DNA from: Bacillota bacterium
GTDB taxonomy: Bacteria; Bacillota; Clostridia; Acetivibrionales; JAEXSP01
NCBI GenBank assembly: GCA_023453795.1
Contig: JAEXSP010000041.1
Span: forward strand, 1-32,042
DNA length: 32,042 nucleotides
Direction: 5' to 3'
The notes under the pieces were generated by a model. It was not told where the DNA came from, searched no databases, and saw only the letters and a list, made by a program, of their open reading frames with translations. Position numbers and translations under genes: made by a program. Below are positions 16,350 through 23,999 of the stretch, piece after piece (within the stretch, counting starts at the first letter, position 1; every line of letters starts with the position of its first letter).

Positions 16350-18125
16350 ATGAGTAAAGGCTTTAGAAAAGTAATGCTTCTCACATTGGTTGTTATGATG
16401 GTATTGTCTTCTGTTTCATTTGCAGCAACAACATCCAAGTCAACCTCTGCAAAGAAAACAACTGCCACAACACCGAAAGTGGATCATAAGACAACCTACA
16501 CCATTGACTGCTTCACTATGCTGGGCAACCAGTCAGGCATACAGGGCGGTTGGTTTGGAAAGATCCTTAAAGACAAGTTCAACATTAAGATGAATGTTAT
16601 TTCTTCAAACGTTGAAGGCGGCGGAGATGCTAAATTCGCAACCATGATGGCCTCAGGCAACCTTGGCGACCTTGTTGTGTTCGGCAGCAATACAGACGGT
16701 AAAATGGCTGATGCAATAAAAGCGGGCTATCTCTTGGACTTGACAAAGAATAACCTTATTACGAAGTATGGTCCATATATTGTAAAGAACTTCCCGAAGG
16801 TTATTCAGAAATCAAAAATAACCAACGGCAACGGCAAAGCATTATATGGATTTGGGTATAACGCAGTAGATCCGAAAAACACCGGTTCATGTGAAGTCAG
16901 AGATACTACAGAAGAAACTTGTTTACGTTTTGACCTCTACAAGAAAATCGGCGCTCCTAAGCTCAATTCATGGGACGATTTGTTAACTGCTCTTAAAAAG
17001 ATGCAGAAGATCAACCCTAAGAGCGATTCAGGAAAACCTGTGTATGCTTTCTCACCTTGGAAGGACTGGGACGGCAACATGATGATGTGGGTCAAAGCCT
17101 TTACTGCTCTGATGGGTTATGACGAAGGCGACGGTTTCAACGATGGCGGTTTCATACAGTTCAGCCCGGATGGAACTTCATACGGTTGTCTCGATACTAA
17201 GGGACCTTATGTAAAAGTTCTCAAAATGTTAAATAAAGCAAACCAGATGGGCCTTGTAGACCCAGACGCAATTACACAGACCTTTGATGACATGAACAAC
17301 AAGCTGAAAGACGGACAGCTTCTGTTCACCCTCTTCCCGTGGACATGCAACTCATACAACTCTGTTACCAGGCAGGATCAGGGTAAAGGCTTGTATTTTG
17401 TACCTGTAAAGGGTGAAAAAATAGTTTCATATGCATTTAATCCATATGGATTTGAAAGAACAATATCAATAGGCAAGAAAGCTAAGAAGCCCGAAAGGCT
17501 TATGGAATTAATAAACTGGCTGTATACTCCCGAAGGAGCACAGACATACCAGACCGGACCTAAGGGCCTTGCCTGGAATACAGACAAGAACGGCAAGCCT
17601 TATGAAACAGATTTAGGTCAAGCTGTATTTAACAATCCTGACACAACAATACCTAAGAAATGGGGCGGCGGAACCTGGAAGGACGGTATGCCTACATTTA
17701 ACATCCAGTTAGTACAGTATGATTCCATCAACCCGACTACAGGCGAACCCTACTACCAGGTTGACTGGTCTTCAACAATGAAGGAAAGCGCTACCAAGCT
17801 GGATAACGACTGGAGAGCAATGTACAAGACTTTGACTCCTGTTGAGTACATGAAGAAAAATAATATGCTGGTGCTTAAGAAACCTGTATTCACCGGCAAG
17901 GCTCCTGAAGAAAGGCCTGAAACCCTCAAACAAAAGCAGGATGCTGTTAAGATGGTAATCAGAGATGCTTCCTGGAAGATGGTTTACGCAAAGAATGAAT
18001 CAGAGTTCAATTCACTTTTGAAAAATGCTATCGATCAGGCAAACGGACTTGGTTACAAAGATGTTCTTAAATGGAACCTCGACCATGCTAAAAAGGTTAC
18101 AGATTACCTTAAGACTCATAAGTAA
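16350..18125 (+). CDS. extracellular sugar-binding protein of the CUT1 transporter, no lipobox
   Basis: Large solute-binding protein (591 residues) of the LplA/YtcQ type that captures oligosaccharide outside the membrane for the two permeases. The N-terminus is a classic signal peptide: basic SKGFRK, hydrophobic VMLLTLVVMMVL, then SSVSFAATTS with a likely signal peptidase I cut after SFA. There is no cysteine in this region and so no lipobox, unlike most Gram-positive binding proteins. A Ser/Thr/Lys/Ala-rich linker of about 20 residues precedes the mature fold. Aromatic stretches such as FSPWKDWDGNMMMW, FPWTCNSY and KKWGGGTWKDG suit binding of a large sugar. A GGGGGA box precedes the ATG. A strong terminator follows at 18151, so this is the last gene of the transcription unit. 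Ligand identity, probably a xyloglucan oligosaccharide, is inferred. Confidence 0.9.
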   Translation: MSKGFRKVMLLTLVVMMVLSSVSFAATTSKSTSAKKTTATTPKVDHKTTYTIDCFTMLGNQSGIQGGWFGKILKDKFNIKMNVISSNVEGGGDAKFATMMASGNLGDLVVFGSNTDGKMADAIKAGYLLDLTKNNLITKYGPYIVKNFPKVIQKSKITNGNGKALYGFGYNAVDPKNTGSCEVRDTTEETCLRFDLYKKIGAPKLNSWDDLLTALKKMQKINPKSDSGKPVYAFSPWKDWDGNMMMWVKAFTALMGYDEGDGFNDGGFIQFSPDGTSYGCLDTKGPYVKVLKMLNKANQMGLVDPDAITQTFDDMNNKLKDGQLLFTLFPWTCNSYNSVTRQDQGKGLYFVPVKGEKIVSYAFNPYGFERTISIGKKAKKPERLMELINWLYTPEGAQTYQTGPKGLAWNTDKNGKPYETDLGQAVFNNPDTTIPKKWGGGTWKDGMPTFNIQLVQYDSINPTTGEPYYQVDWSSTMKESATKLDNDWRAMYKTLTPVEYMKKNNMLVLKKPVFTGKAPEERPETLKQKQDAVKMVIRDASWKMVYAKNESEFNSLLKNAIDQANGLGYKDVLKWNLDHAKKVTDYLKTHK

Positions 18126-18150
18126 TAACTCAGAAAACAAGATACGGAAA

Positions 18151-18187
18151 ATACCCCGCTGCAATTTCAGCAACGGGGTATTTTATT
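18151..18187. terminator. probable bidirectional rho-independent terminator
   Basis: An 8-bp stem, ATACCCCG (18151-18158) with CGGGGTAT (18174-18181), plus an inner CTG/CAG pairing, is followed on the plus strand by TTTTATT. On the minus strand the same hairpin ends in TATTTTCC. It should end the transporter transcript and, from the other side, the xyl transcript. A second weak hairpin, GAAGACT (18203-18209) with AGTCTTC (18231-18237), overlaps the xylA stop. Confidence 0.85.
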
Positions 18188-18228
18188 ATCAAATTTCATA
18201 AAGAAGACTTGAATTTTAAAAACAATTT

Positions 18229-19548
18229 TTAGTCTTCAAGAATGTATTTGTTCAGGATTGCTTCAAGCATTTCCTGCCTTCCGGAAGTATTCTTTATCTG
18301 GTCATGTTCGAGAGCATACTTCTCAAGCTCCTTAAATCCGACCTTTCTATTTACAATATCACTTCCTATACCTTTTGTATAGCTTTGGTATCTTTCGGCT
18401 ATGAATGCATCGATTTTTCCGTCCTGAATCATCTTGTCAGCTATCTTCAAACCCTTTGCAAAAGTATCCATTCCTGCAATATGAGCATAGAACAGATCCT
18501 CCGGTTCAAAGGATCCTCTTCTCACCTTGGAATCAAAATTCAGACCTCCGGTAGTAAATCCGCCGGCTTTAAGAGTTTCATACATTGCAAGGGCAGTATC
18601 ATAAATATTCGTCGGGAATTGGTCAGTATCCCATCCAAGAAGCATATCCCCCTGATTTGCATCTATACTTCCGAAGAAACCGTTTACTCTGGCAACACGA
18701 AGCTCATGCTGGAAGGTATGTGCAGCAAGTGTAGCGTGATTTGCTTCAATGTTCATTTTGAAATCCTTATCCAGTCCATAAGTCTTCAAAAATCCTATTA
18801 CAGTTGCTGTATCGAAATCATATTGATGTTTTGTCGGTTCCTTCGGCTTGGGCTCGATAAGGAACTGGCCCTTGAAGCCTATTTCTTTTGCATATTCGAC
18901 TGCCATATTTAAAAATCTGCCCATGTTGTCAAGTTCCAGCTTCATGTCCGTATTAAGCAGTGTTTCGTATCCTTCCCTGCCGCCCCAGAATACATAGTTT
19001 TGTCCGCCGAGTTCATAAGTTATTTCCATTGCTTTTTTAACCTGGGCTGCTGCAAAAGCAAACACATCGGCATTAGGAGAGGTTGATGCACCATGAACAA
19101 ATCTTGGATTGCCGAACGCATTCGTTGTTCCCCATAACAGCTTGACACTGCTGGTCTTCAGGTATTCCTTAATCAACGCCGTTATTTCATCAAGCCTTTT
19201 GTTGGTTTCCTTCAAAGTTGATGCCTCCGGGGCTATATCTCTGTCGTGGAAGCAGAAGAAGGGCACATCGAGTTTCTCACAGAATTCAAAATTTGCGGCT
19301 ACTTTTGCTTTTGCCAGCTCCATAGGATCTGAAATTGTATCCCATGGTCTTACAGCTGTACCCTGCCCGAACGGATCAACACCCGTTGCCTGAAATGTAT
19401 GCCAGTATGCTACTGCAAATCTCAAATGGTCTTTCATGCTCTTTCCGCCGATGATTTCATCAGGATTGTAATACTTAAATGCAAGCGGGTTATCCGAATC
19501 CTTACCCTCGTACTTGATTTTTGACACGTTTTTAAAATATTCCGACAT
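18229..19548 (-). CDS. xylA: xylose isomerase
   Basis: Converts D-xylose to D-xylulose in the cytoplasm using two divalent metal ions. The 439-residue length and N-terminal extension mark it as a class II enzyme. Catalytic His101 and Asp104 lie in FCFHDRD, metal-binding Glu232 and Lys234 in LIEPKPKEPTKHQYD, and further active-site segments are MNIEANHATLAAHTFQHEL and DANQGDMLLGWDTDQFP. An AGGAGG box precedes the ATG by 8 nt. It is the third gene of a xylB-xylR-xylA unit, 47 nt after the repressor gene. It would use xylose released by the GH31 alpha-xylosidase encoded in the same window. The C-terminus overlaps a weak hairpin, and transcription probably ends at 18151-18187. Confidence 0.97.
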   Translation of the reverse strand: MSEYFKNVSKIKYEGKDSDNPLAFKYYNPDEIIGGKSMKDHLRFAVAYWHTFQATGVDPFGQGTAVRPWDTISDPMELAKAKVAANFEFCEKLDVPFFCFHDRDIAPEASTLKETNKRLDEITALIKEYLKTSSVKLLWGTTNAFGNPRFVHGASTSPNADVFAFAAAQVKKAMEITYELGGQNYVFWGGREGYETLLNTDMKLELDNMGRFLNMAVEYAKEIGFKGQFLIEPKPKEPTKHQYDFDTATVIGFLKTYGLDKDFKMNIEANHATLAAHTFQHELRVARVNGFFGSIDANQGDMLLGWDTDQFPTNIYDTALAMYETLKAGGFTTGGLNFDSKVRRGSFEPEDLFYAHIAGMDTFAKGLKIADKMIQDGKIDAFIAERYQSYTKGIGSDIVNRKVGFKELEKYALEHDQIKNTSGRQEMLEAILNKYILED

Positions 19549-19595
19549 TTGTCTTCCTCCTTATATTTTTTGAATTTATTTAATTTCCTTGTTTA

Positions 19596-20795
19596 TTACT
19601 TTCCGAATAAAAGCCTCAAAGGTATTATTGCTGCCCCGATTACCGAAGATCTTTCACCCATTGATGAAGTAATTATTTCTACGCTTGTTGATGAGGCCTT
19701 TAGTGCTTTTACTGAAACAAAGTTTCTCAGGTAATCAATCACCAAATCCGAATATTTGACAAATTCCTTTCCTATGACAATCCTTGAAGGATTGAGGATA
19801 TTGACTATGTTTGAAATAGCTATTCCAAGGTATCTTGCGGATTCCGTAAAGATTCCCTTTGAAGCTTCGTCCCCTTCCTTTGCGGCTTTGACTATAGCTT
19901 CAAGGTCGATAGCATCTACATCGCTTATCTCATTCAGGCTTGAAACAACTCCTTGCCTTATAAGTCTCTTTGCATTTTCGACTATATACTGCGTTGAAGC
20001 CATTGTTTCGAGGCAGCCGTAATTACCGCAGCCGCACCGGGGGCCATTTTCGTCAACCGGTATATGCCCTATTTCCCCTGCAATGCCGTCTACTCCCCTG
20101 TATATTTTGCCGTCGGCGAATATTCCCGCTCCGATTCCTGACTTTACATTTATGCAGACAAAGTCTTTAATATCTGTACAGCTGCCTATCCAGTTCTCGC
20201 AGATTGCGGAAGATCTAGCCTCATTTTCCACATAAAAGCTGATGTTCGGGAATCTAACAGCATAGGATTTCAAATCAACATTCGACCATCCGAGATTTGG
20301 AGCGAGCAAAATTTCACCTGTTTTATAATTTACCATTCCTGCAATAGAAATACCTGCTCCAAGGAGTCTGCCCATTTCAATTCCGTACTTCTCCAGAATA
20401 AAGCCGATCTCTTTCTCAATAAGTCCCATAGTTCCTTCTGCGTCAATGCCGTGAGGAAGCGGTGAATAATTCTCATAAAGAATCTGTCCGGTAATATCTA
20501 TGAGAGTTGAGCCGATGCAATCCACATCAATATCAAACCCTACCGAATAGTAAGAACCTGCTTTCAGTTCAAGCTTTGTCGGTTTCCTTCCCCGTTTTGA
20601 CTCAGTCGTTCCTGTTTCATGGATATATCCATCCTCCAGAAGGCTGGAGGTTATGGATCCTATTGCAGTAGGTGACAGACCGGTTATTTGGGCCAGTTTG
20701 GCTTTTGAAACTGCCTTGCTTGTTCTTATCAGATCAAGCACAGCTGCTCTGTTTATTTCTTTTAGAAGCTTATTGTTCCCCGGAATTTTCTTCAT
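19596..20795 (-). CDS. xylR: ROK-family transcriptional repressor, XylR-like
   Basis: DNA-binding regulator with an N-terminal winged helix-turn-helix (about residues 15-60, SKAKLAQITGLSPTAIGSIT) fused to a ROK sugar-binding fold. The structural zinc site is present: His244, Cys254, Cys256 and Cys261 in IGHIPVDENGPRCGCGNYGC. The position of the catalytic Asp in ROK kinases is occupied by the VENEAR sequence, as expected for a sensor and not a kinase. Length of 399 residues fits XylR proteins. Its ATG directly abuts the TAA of xylB, so the two are translationally coupled. Location between xylB and xylA supports xylose as the inducer and this operon as a target, with the palindrome at 22336-22349 as the likely operator. 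The specific ligand is inferred from context. Confidence 0.88.
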   Translation of the reverse strand: MKKIPGNNKLLKEINRAAVLDLIRTSKAVSKAKLAQITGLSPTAIGSITSSLLEDGYIHETGTTESKRGRKPTKLELKAGSYYSVGFDIDVDCIGSTLIDITGQILYENYSPLPHGIDAEGTMGLIEKEIGFILEKYGIEMGRLLGAGISIAGMVNYKTGEILLAPNLGWSNVDLKSYAVRFPNISFYVENEARSSAICENWIGSCTDIKDFVCINVKSGIGAGIFADGKIYRGVDGIAGEIGHIPVDENGPRCGCGNYGCLETMASTQYIVENAKRLIRQGVVSSLNEISDVDAIDLEAIVKAAKEGDEASKGIFTESARYLGIAISNIVNILNPSRIVIGKEFVKYSDLVIDYLRNFVSVKALKASSTSVEIITSSMGERSSVIGAAIIPLRLLFGK

Positions 20796-22322
20796 TTATA
20801 CGATTCCTGCCGCTTCTTTGAAATCTTCTTTGAGCGATTTATACAATTTCCCATATAAACCGTATGATTTCATATATATATCGTTCAGAGCCATATCCGG
20901 CCTCTGGGTAGTTCTGACCTTTATAGTTGCGTCACAGGCTTGAGCTACGCTGCCGTACAAGCCTGCACCGACACCGGCAAGCAGTGCTACTCCTAGCGCA
21001 GGACCTTCGCTTGAGTTGATGGTTGTTATATCCGTTGCAAAAACATCAGCTTGCATCTGTCTCCAAAGCTGGCTCTTTCCGCCGCCTCCCGATGCTCTGA
21101 CCTCTGATATTTCCACACCCATTTCTTTAATTATATTCAGGCAATCCTTAAGACTGTATACAACACCCTCCATGACAGACCTTAAGAAATGCGGCTTTTC
21201 ATGTATTGCTGACAGTCCGAAAAATACACCTCTTGCATATGGATCAAGATGGGGCGTTCTTTCCCCCATAAGATACGGCAGGTAAATAAGCCCATTGCTT
21301 CCGGCTTCAACCTTCGCAGCTTCCTGGTCCATCAATATATACGGATCTGTCTTCATTAAGTCGGCAGTCCTTTTTTCTTCAATACAGAAATTATCTCTGA
21401 ACCATTTCAAGGACAGGCCCGCACCCTGTGTAACCCCCATGATATGCCATGTATTCGGAACTGCATGGCAGAAAGTATGAACTCTTCCGAGAGGGTCAAT
21501 GGTTATCTTGTCAGAATGGGCAAAGACAACTCCTGATGTACCGATTGTCGATGAAATGACTCCTTGTCTTACAATTCCGTTTCCTACCGCCCCAGCAGCC
21601 TGGTCACCTGCACCGCCTACGACAATAGTCCCTTCCATAAGACCTGTTATTTCTGCAGTCTGTTTATTCACCTGGCCTGTGATTTCCTGAGATTCATACA
21701 TCTGTCCGAGCCAATTCTTTTCAATGCCTAACTTACCCAGAACTTCATCGCTCCACTTTCTGGACGGAATGTCCATAAACTGCATTCCGCTTGCGTCCGA
21801 AACCTCTGTAGCAAACTCCCCTGTCAGTTTGAAACGTATGTAGTCTTTCGGCAGAAGTATTTTGCTTATTTTCTCAAATACTGACGGCTCATTGTTTTTA
21901 ACCCAAAGAACCTTGGATGCAGTAAAAGCTGTCAGGGCAGGATTCGCAGTTATTTCGATCAACCGCTTGCTCCCTACCAATGAAGTTATTTCCCTGCACT
22001 CTTCGGAGCTCCTCTGGTCGCACCAAATAATAGCCTTCCTGAGTATTCTGTTCTCCTTGTCAAGCAGAACAGCCCCATGCATTTGGCCTGACAGCCCTAT
22101 TCCTTTGATTTCACCTGCACTGATGCCACTTGAAGCCAGTACAGCTTTGATAGTAATGCAGACTGCGTTCCACCAATCCTCAGGTTCCTGCTCAGCCCAA
22201 CCTGCTTCAGGCTGATACAATGGATATTCGGAAAGTGAACTTGCAACCGTGTTTCCGTTTTCATCGAAAAGCACAGTCTTTGTTCCCGATGTTCCAATGT
22301 CTATTCCCAAAAGGAATGCCAC
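20796..22322 (-). CDS. xylB: xylulokinase
   Basis: FGGY-family sugar kinase that phosphorylates D-xylulose to xylulose 5-phosphate. The N-terminal phosphate-binding loop FLLGIDIGTSGTKT, the LSGQMHGAVLLD sugar-binding segment, catalytic Asp240 in GGAGDQAAGAVG and the C-terminal ASGGGGKSQLWRQMQAD nucleotide-binding motif are all present. I place the start at GTG 22322, which has GGGAGGG about 6 nt upstream. The ATG at 22337 would include that box within the coding region. Length of 508 residues is normal. It is the first gene of the xylB-xylR-xylA unit, with an extended -10 box and a palindromic operator candidate just upstream. Confidence 0.95.
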   Translation of the reverse strand: MAFLLGIDIGTSGTKTVLFDENGNTVASSLSEYPLYQPEAGWAEQEPEDWWNAVCITIKAVLASSGISAGEIKGIGLSGQMHGAVLLDKENRILRKAIIWCDQRSSEECREITSLVGSKRLIEITANPALTAFTASKVLWVKNNEPSVFEKISKILLPKDYIRFKLTGEFATEVSDASGMQFMDIPSRKWSDEVLGKLGIEKNWLGQMYESQEITGQVNKQTAEITGLMEGTIVVGGAGDQAAGAVGNGIVRQGVISSTIGTSGVVFAHSDKITIDPLGRVHTFCHAVPNTWHIMGVTQGAGLSLKWFRDNFCIEEKRTADLMKTDPYILMDQEAAKVEAGSNGLIYLPYLMGERTPHLDPYARGVFFGLSAIHEKPHFLRSVMEGVVYSLKDCLNIIKEMGVEISEVRASGGGGKSQLWRQMQADVFATDITTINSSEGPALGVALLAGVGAGLYGSVAQACDATIKVRTTQRPDMALNDIYMKSYGLYGKLYKSLKEDFKEAAGIV

Positions 22323-22335
22323 ATGAATCCCTCCC

Positions 22336-22349
22336 ATACTAATTAGTAT
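22336..22349. promoter_or_regulatory. palindromic operator candidate for the XylR-like repressor
   Basis: ATACTAATTAGTAT is a perfect 14-bp palindrome lying between the xylB ribosome site and its -10 box, about 14-27 nt downstream of the expected transcription start. Its ACTAA/TTAGT half-sites resemble those in known XylR operators of Firmicutes, and another TACTAA lies near 22364-22369. A ROK repressor bound here would block elongation. Confidence 0.55.
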
Positions 22350-22369
22350 TTATTAATGTCACTTTAGTA

Positions 22370-22378
22370 ATTATATCA
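22370..22378 (-). promoter_or_regulatory. extended -10 box of the xyl operon promoter
   Basis: On the minus strand TGATATAAT is a perfect TATAAT (22375-22370) with the TG of an extended -10 element. No good -35 hexamer is seen at 16-18 nt. Transcription would start near 22363, giving a leader of about 40 nt before the GTG. Confidence 0.5.
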
Positions 22379-22473
22379 TATTTTTAATAATTTCCACTAT
22401 TAAAACTAAAAAAATTTATTTTTGAAAACAATTTAATAAAGTAACCTTAATAATTATTTGTACAGGCTTTATA

Positions 22474-22518
22474 TAAAAACAAGTGTAAGCGTTAACCCTA
22501 ATAACTGGTTTACACTTA
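22474..22518 (-). terminator. rho-independent terminator of the sensor kinase gene, containing a cre-like sequence
   Basis: Read on the minus strand, AAGTGTAAACC (22518-22508) pairs with GGTT...TTACACTT (22498-22482) with a small bulge, followed by GTTTTTAT. It lies about 40 nt after the stop of the orphan kinase gene. The arm at 22484-22497 reads TGTAAGCGTTAACC on the plus strand, matching the catabolite-response consensus TGWAANCGNTNWCA at 13 of 14 positions. It could also serve CcpA control of xylB 160 nt downstream. The dual role is inferred. Confidence 0.6.
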
Positions 22519-22559
22519 CACTTTATATAAAGGGAGGTTTTAGCATTAAGGAATTCTTA

Positions 22560-23789
22560 TCAGCCTTCTGCCGCCGATAATTCTGCCCCGACAGCAGCTT
22601 TTTTCTGTCGGCAGTTCAATAATTCATTTTTTACCATGACCTCAGTATATGGTATCTCAGCGAATATATTAAACCCTATTTTGTCCCCGAAGCCATACTT
22701 AATGCTTCCCCCCAGTTGACCGATCCTTTGCTCCATACCTTTAAGCCCCATTCCCTTTATGATGGCTTTTGTGCCGTGTCCGTCATCGGAAATAAATATC
22801 TTCAGGCTTCCCCCGTAGGCTTGAATATTTACAGTAGCATTTTCGGCTTCTCCGTGCCGCATCGAATTAGTCAGCGCCTCCTGACACAGCCGGTATATGA
22901 AGAGAGAATGCTCTCTTTTAAACACATCCGGCGGGCAATTAACCGAAAGCTCTACCTTCAAGCCGGATATTTCAAAATCATTGATCAAATTCTTTAAGGA
23001 AGCTATAAGGTCTTTTGAGTCCAGTTCCTGAGGTGCCAAGCCGTTTACAGTGCGTTTAAGTTCGGCGATTCCCTTTTTGGTAATATTTAAAGCCTCCGAC
23101 AGCTTATCTCTCGTAACGTCATCCTTCTTGCACGTAATGATACATACCTTCAACAGTGTATTAATCATTGTCATTGACTGTCCGAGAGTATCATGCAGAT
23201 CATGAGCCATACGGTTCCTCTCATGTTCAATCGCAAGAGCTTCAGCTAAAAATGAATATTCATTTAATTGATCTATCATTGCCGTCAGCTCCGCATTCTT
23301 TTCATTGACCTCTTGAATCATATTTTTATGCATGGTTGTGTCATTTAATATTATTATCTTGCCTTTTAAAGTCATGCTGCGTGTAAATATCGGCCGTACC
23401 TGTATGGAATAGAATTTTTTTGCGGGCCGGTTAAGTTCAATTTCCCCGGAATATATCTTATCACCTGTTTCTATTGCACTAATAATATTTTGTTTTCCTG
23501 CAGAAGGTAAAGCGTTTTTACTAAGGAAGCCAATAACACCTTTAGAATTACTGCTAGTTTTAAGTTCCGGGAAATTCCTGACAAGAGATTGGTTATACTT
23601 AATAATGTTATTTTTTTCATCAAGTATGAGCACTGATTGATCCATGTTATTAAGCAAATCCCTAATTGTATAATGGACGAACCAATATTTGAAGTGCAAA
23701 AATAGTCTTATGCTCTTTGAAATGCAATAGACAATTAATAATGTAATAATAAGAAATATCATGTTGGTAACGGCGATTTCTGATCCCAT
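22560..23789 (-). CDS. orphan sensor histidine kinase, DesK/NarL type, with PAS domain
   Basis: Histidine kinase of the HisKA_3 class. One N-terminal membrane span (about residues 8-24) precedes a PAS-like domain (about 41-155, SVLILDEKNNIIKYN) and a short coiled coil. The dimerisation helix ERNRMAHDLHDTLGQSM carries the presumed phosphoacceptor His199. The ATPase domain shows CQEALTNSMRHG and SDDGHG followed by GMGLKGMEQRI. I place the start at ATG 23789, where AGGAG lies 6 nt upstream; a longer frame begins at 23828 without a good site. Length is then about 409 residues. No response regulator gene adjoins it, so its partner is encoded elsewhere. Separate terminators on both sides make it a single-gene unit. 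The signal is unknown; a membrane-proximal PAS domain may sense redox, a small ligand or membrane state. Confidence 0.88.
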   Translation of the reverse strand: MGSEIAVTNMIFLIITLLIVYCISKSIRLFLHFKYWFVHYTIRDLLNNMDQSVLILDEKNNIIKYNQSLVRNFPELKTSSNSKGVIGFLSKNALPSAGKQNIISAIETGDKIYSGEIELNRPAKKFYSIQVRPIFTRSMTLKGKIIILNDTTMHKNMIQEVNEKNAELTAMIDQLNEYSFLAEALAIEHERNRMAHDLHDTLGQSMTMINTLLKVCIITCKKDDVTRDKLSEALNITKKGIAELKRTVNGLAPQELDSKDLIASLKNLINDFEISGLKVELSVNCPPDVFKREHSLFIYRLCQEALTNSMRHGEAENATVNIQAYGGSLKIFISDDGHGTKAIIKGMGLKGMEQRIGQLGGSIKYGFGDKIGFNIFAEIPYTEVMVKNELLNCRQKKAAVGAELSAAEG

Positions 23790-23914
23790 ACAATACTCCT
23801 GATTATTCAACAAACTTACGTTTGTCATTTATTCCCACTACGTTATTAGTGTAACATTTAAAGAAATTACATTACAGTAGTCTGATTTCGGTTTAATGGT
23901 GGTTTTTTTTCGGT

Positions 23915-23944
23915 ACAAAAAAGACCGAAAACAAATCCGGTCTT
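23915..23944 (-). terminator. rho-independent terminator of the Fpg-like gene
   Basis: On the minus strand AAGACCG (23944-23938) pairs with CGGTCTT (23927-23921) around a 10-nt loop and is followed by a T-run. It lies 56 nt after the stop codon at 24000. Confidence 0.85.
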
Positions 23945-23999
23945 GACCGCTGTATTTGAAATTACGCCCTCAGCAACTGTTGCAAGCTTTACTTTAACT

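Noticed and set aside
18304..18912. 202-residue open frame on the plus strand
   Set aside because: It is entirely antisense to xylA, has no family motifs or ribosome site, and reflects codon bias of the true gene.
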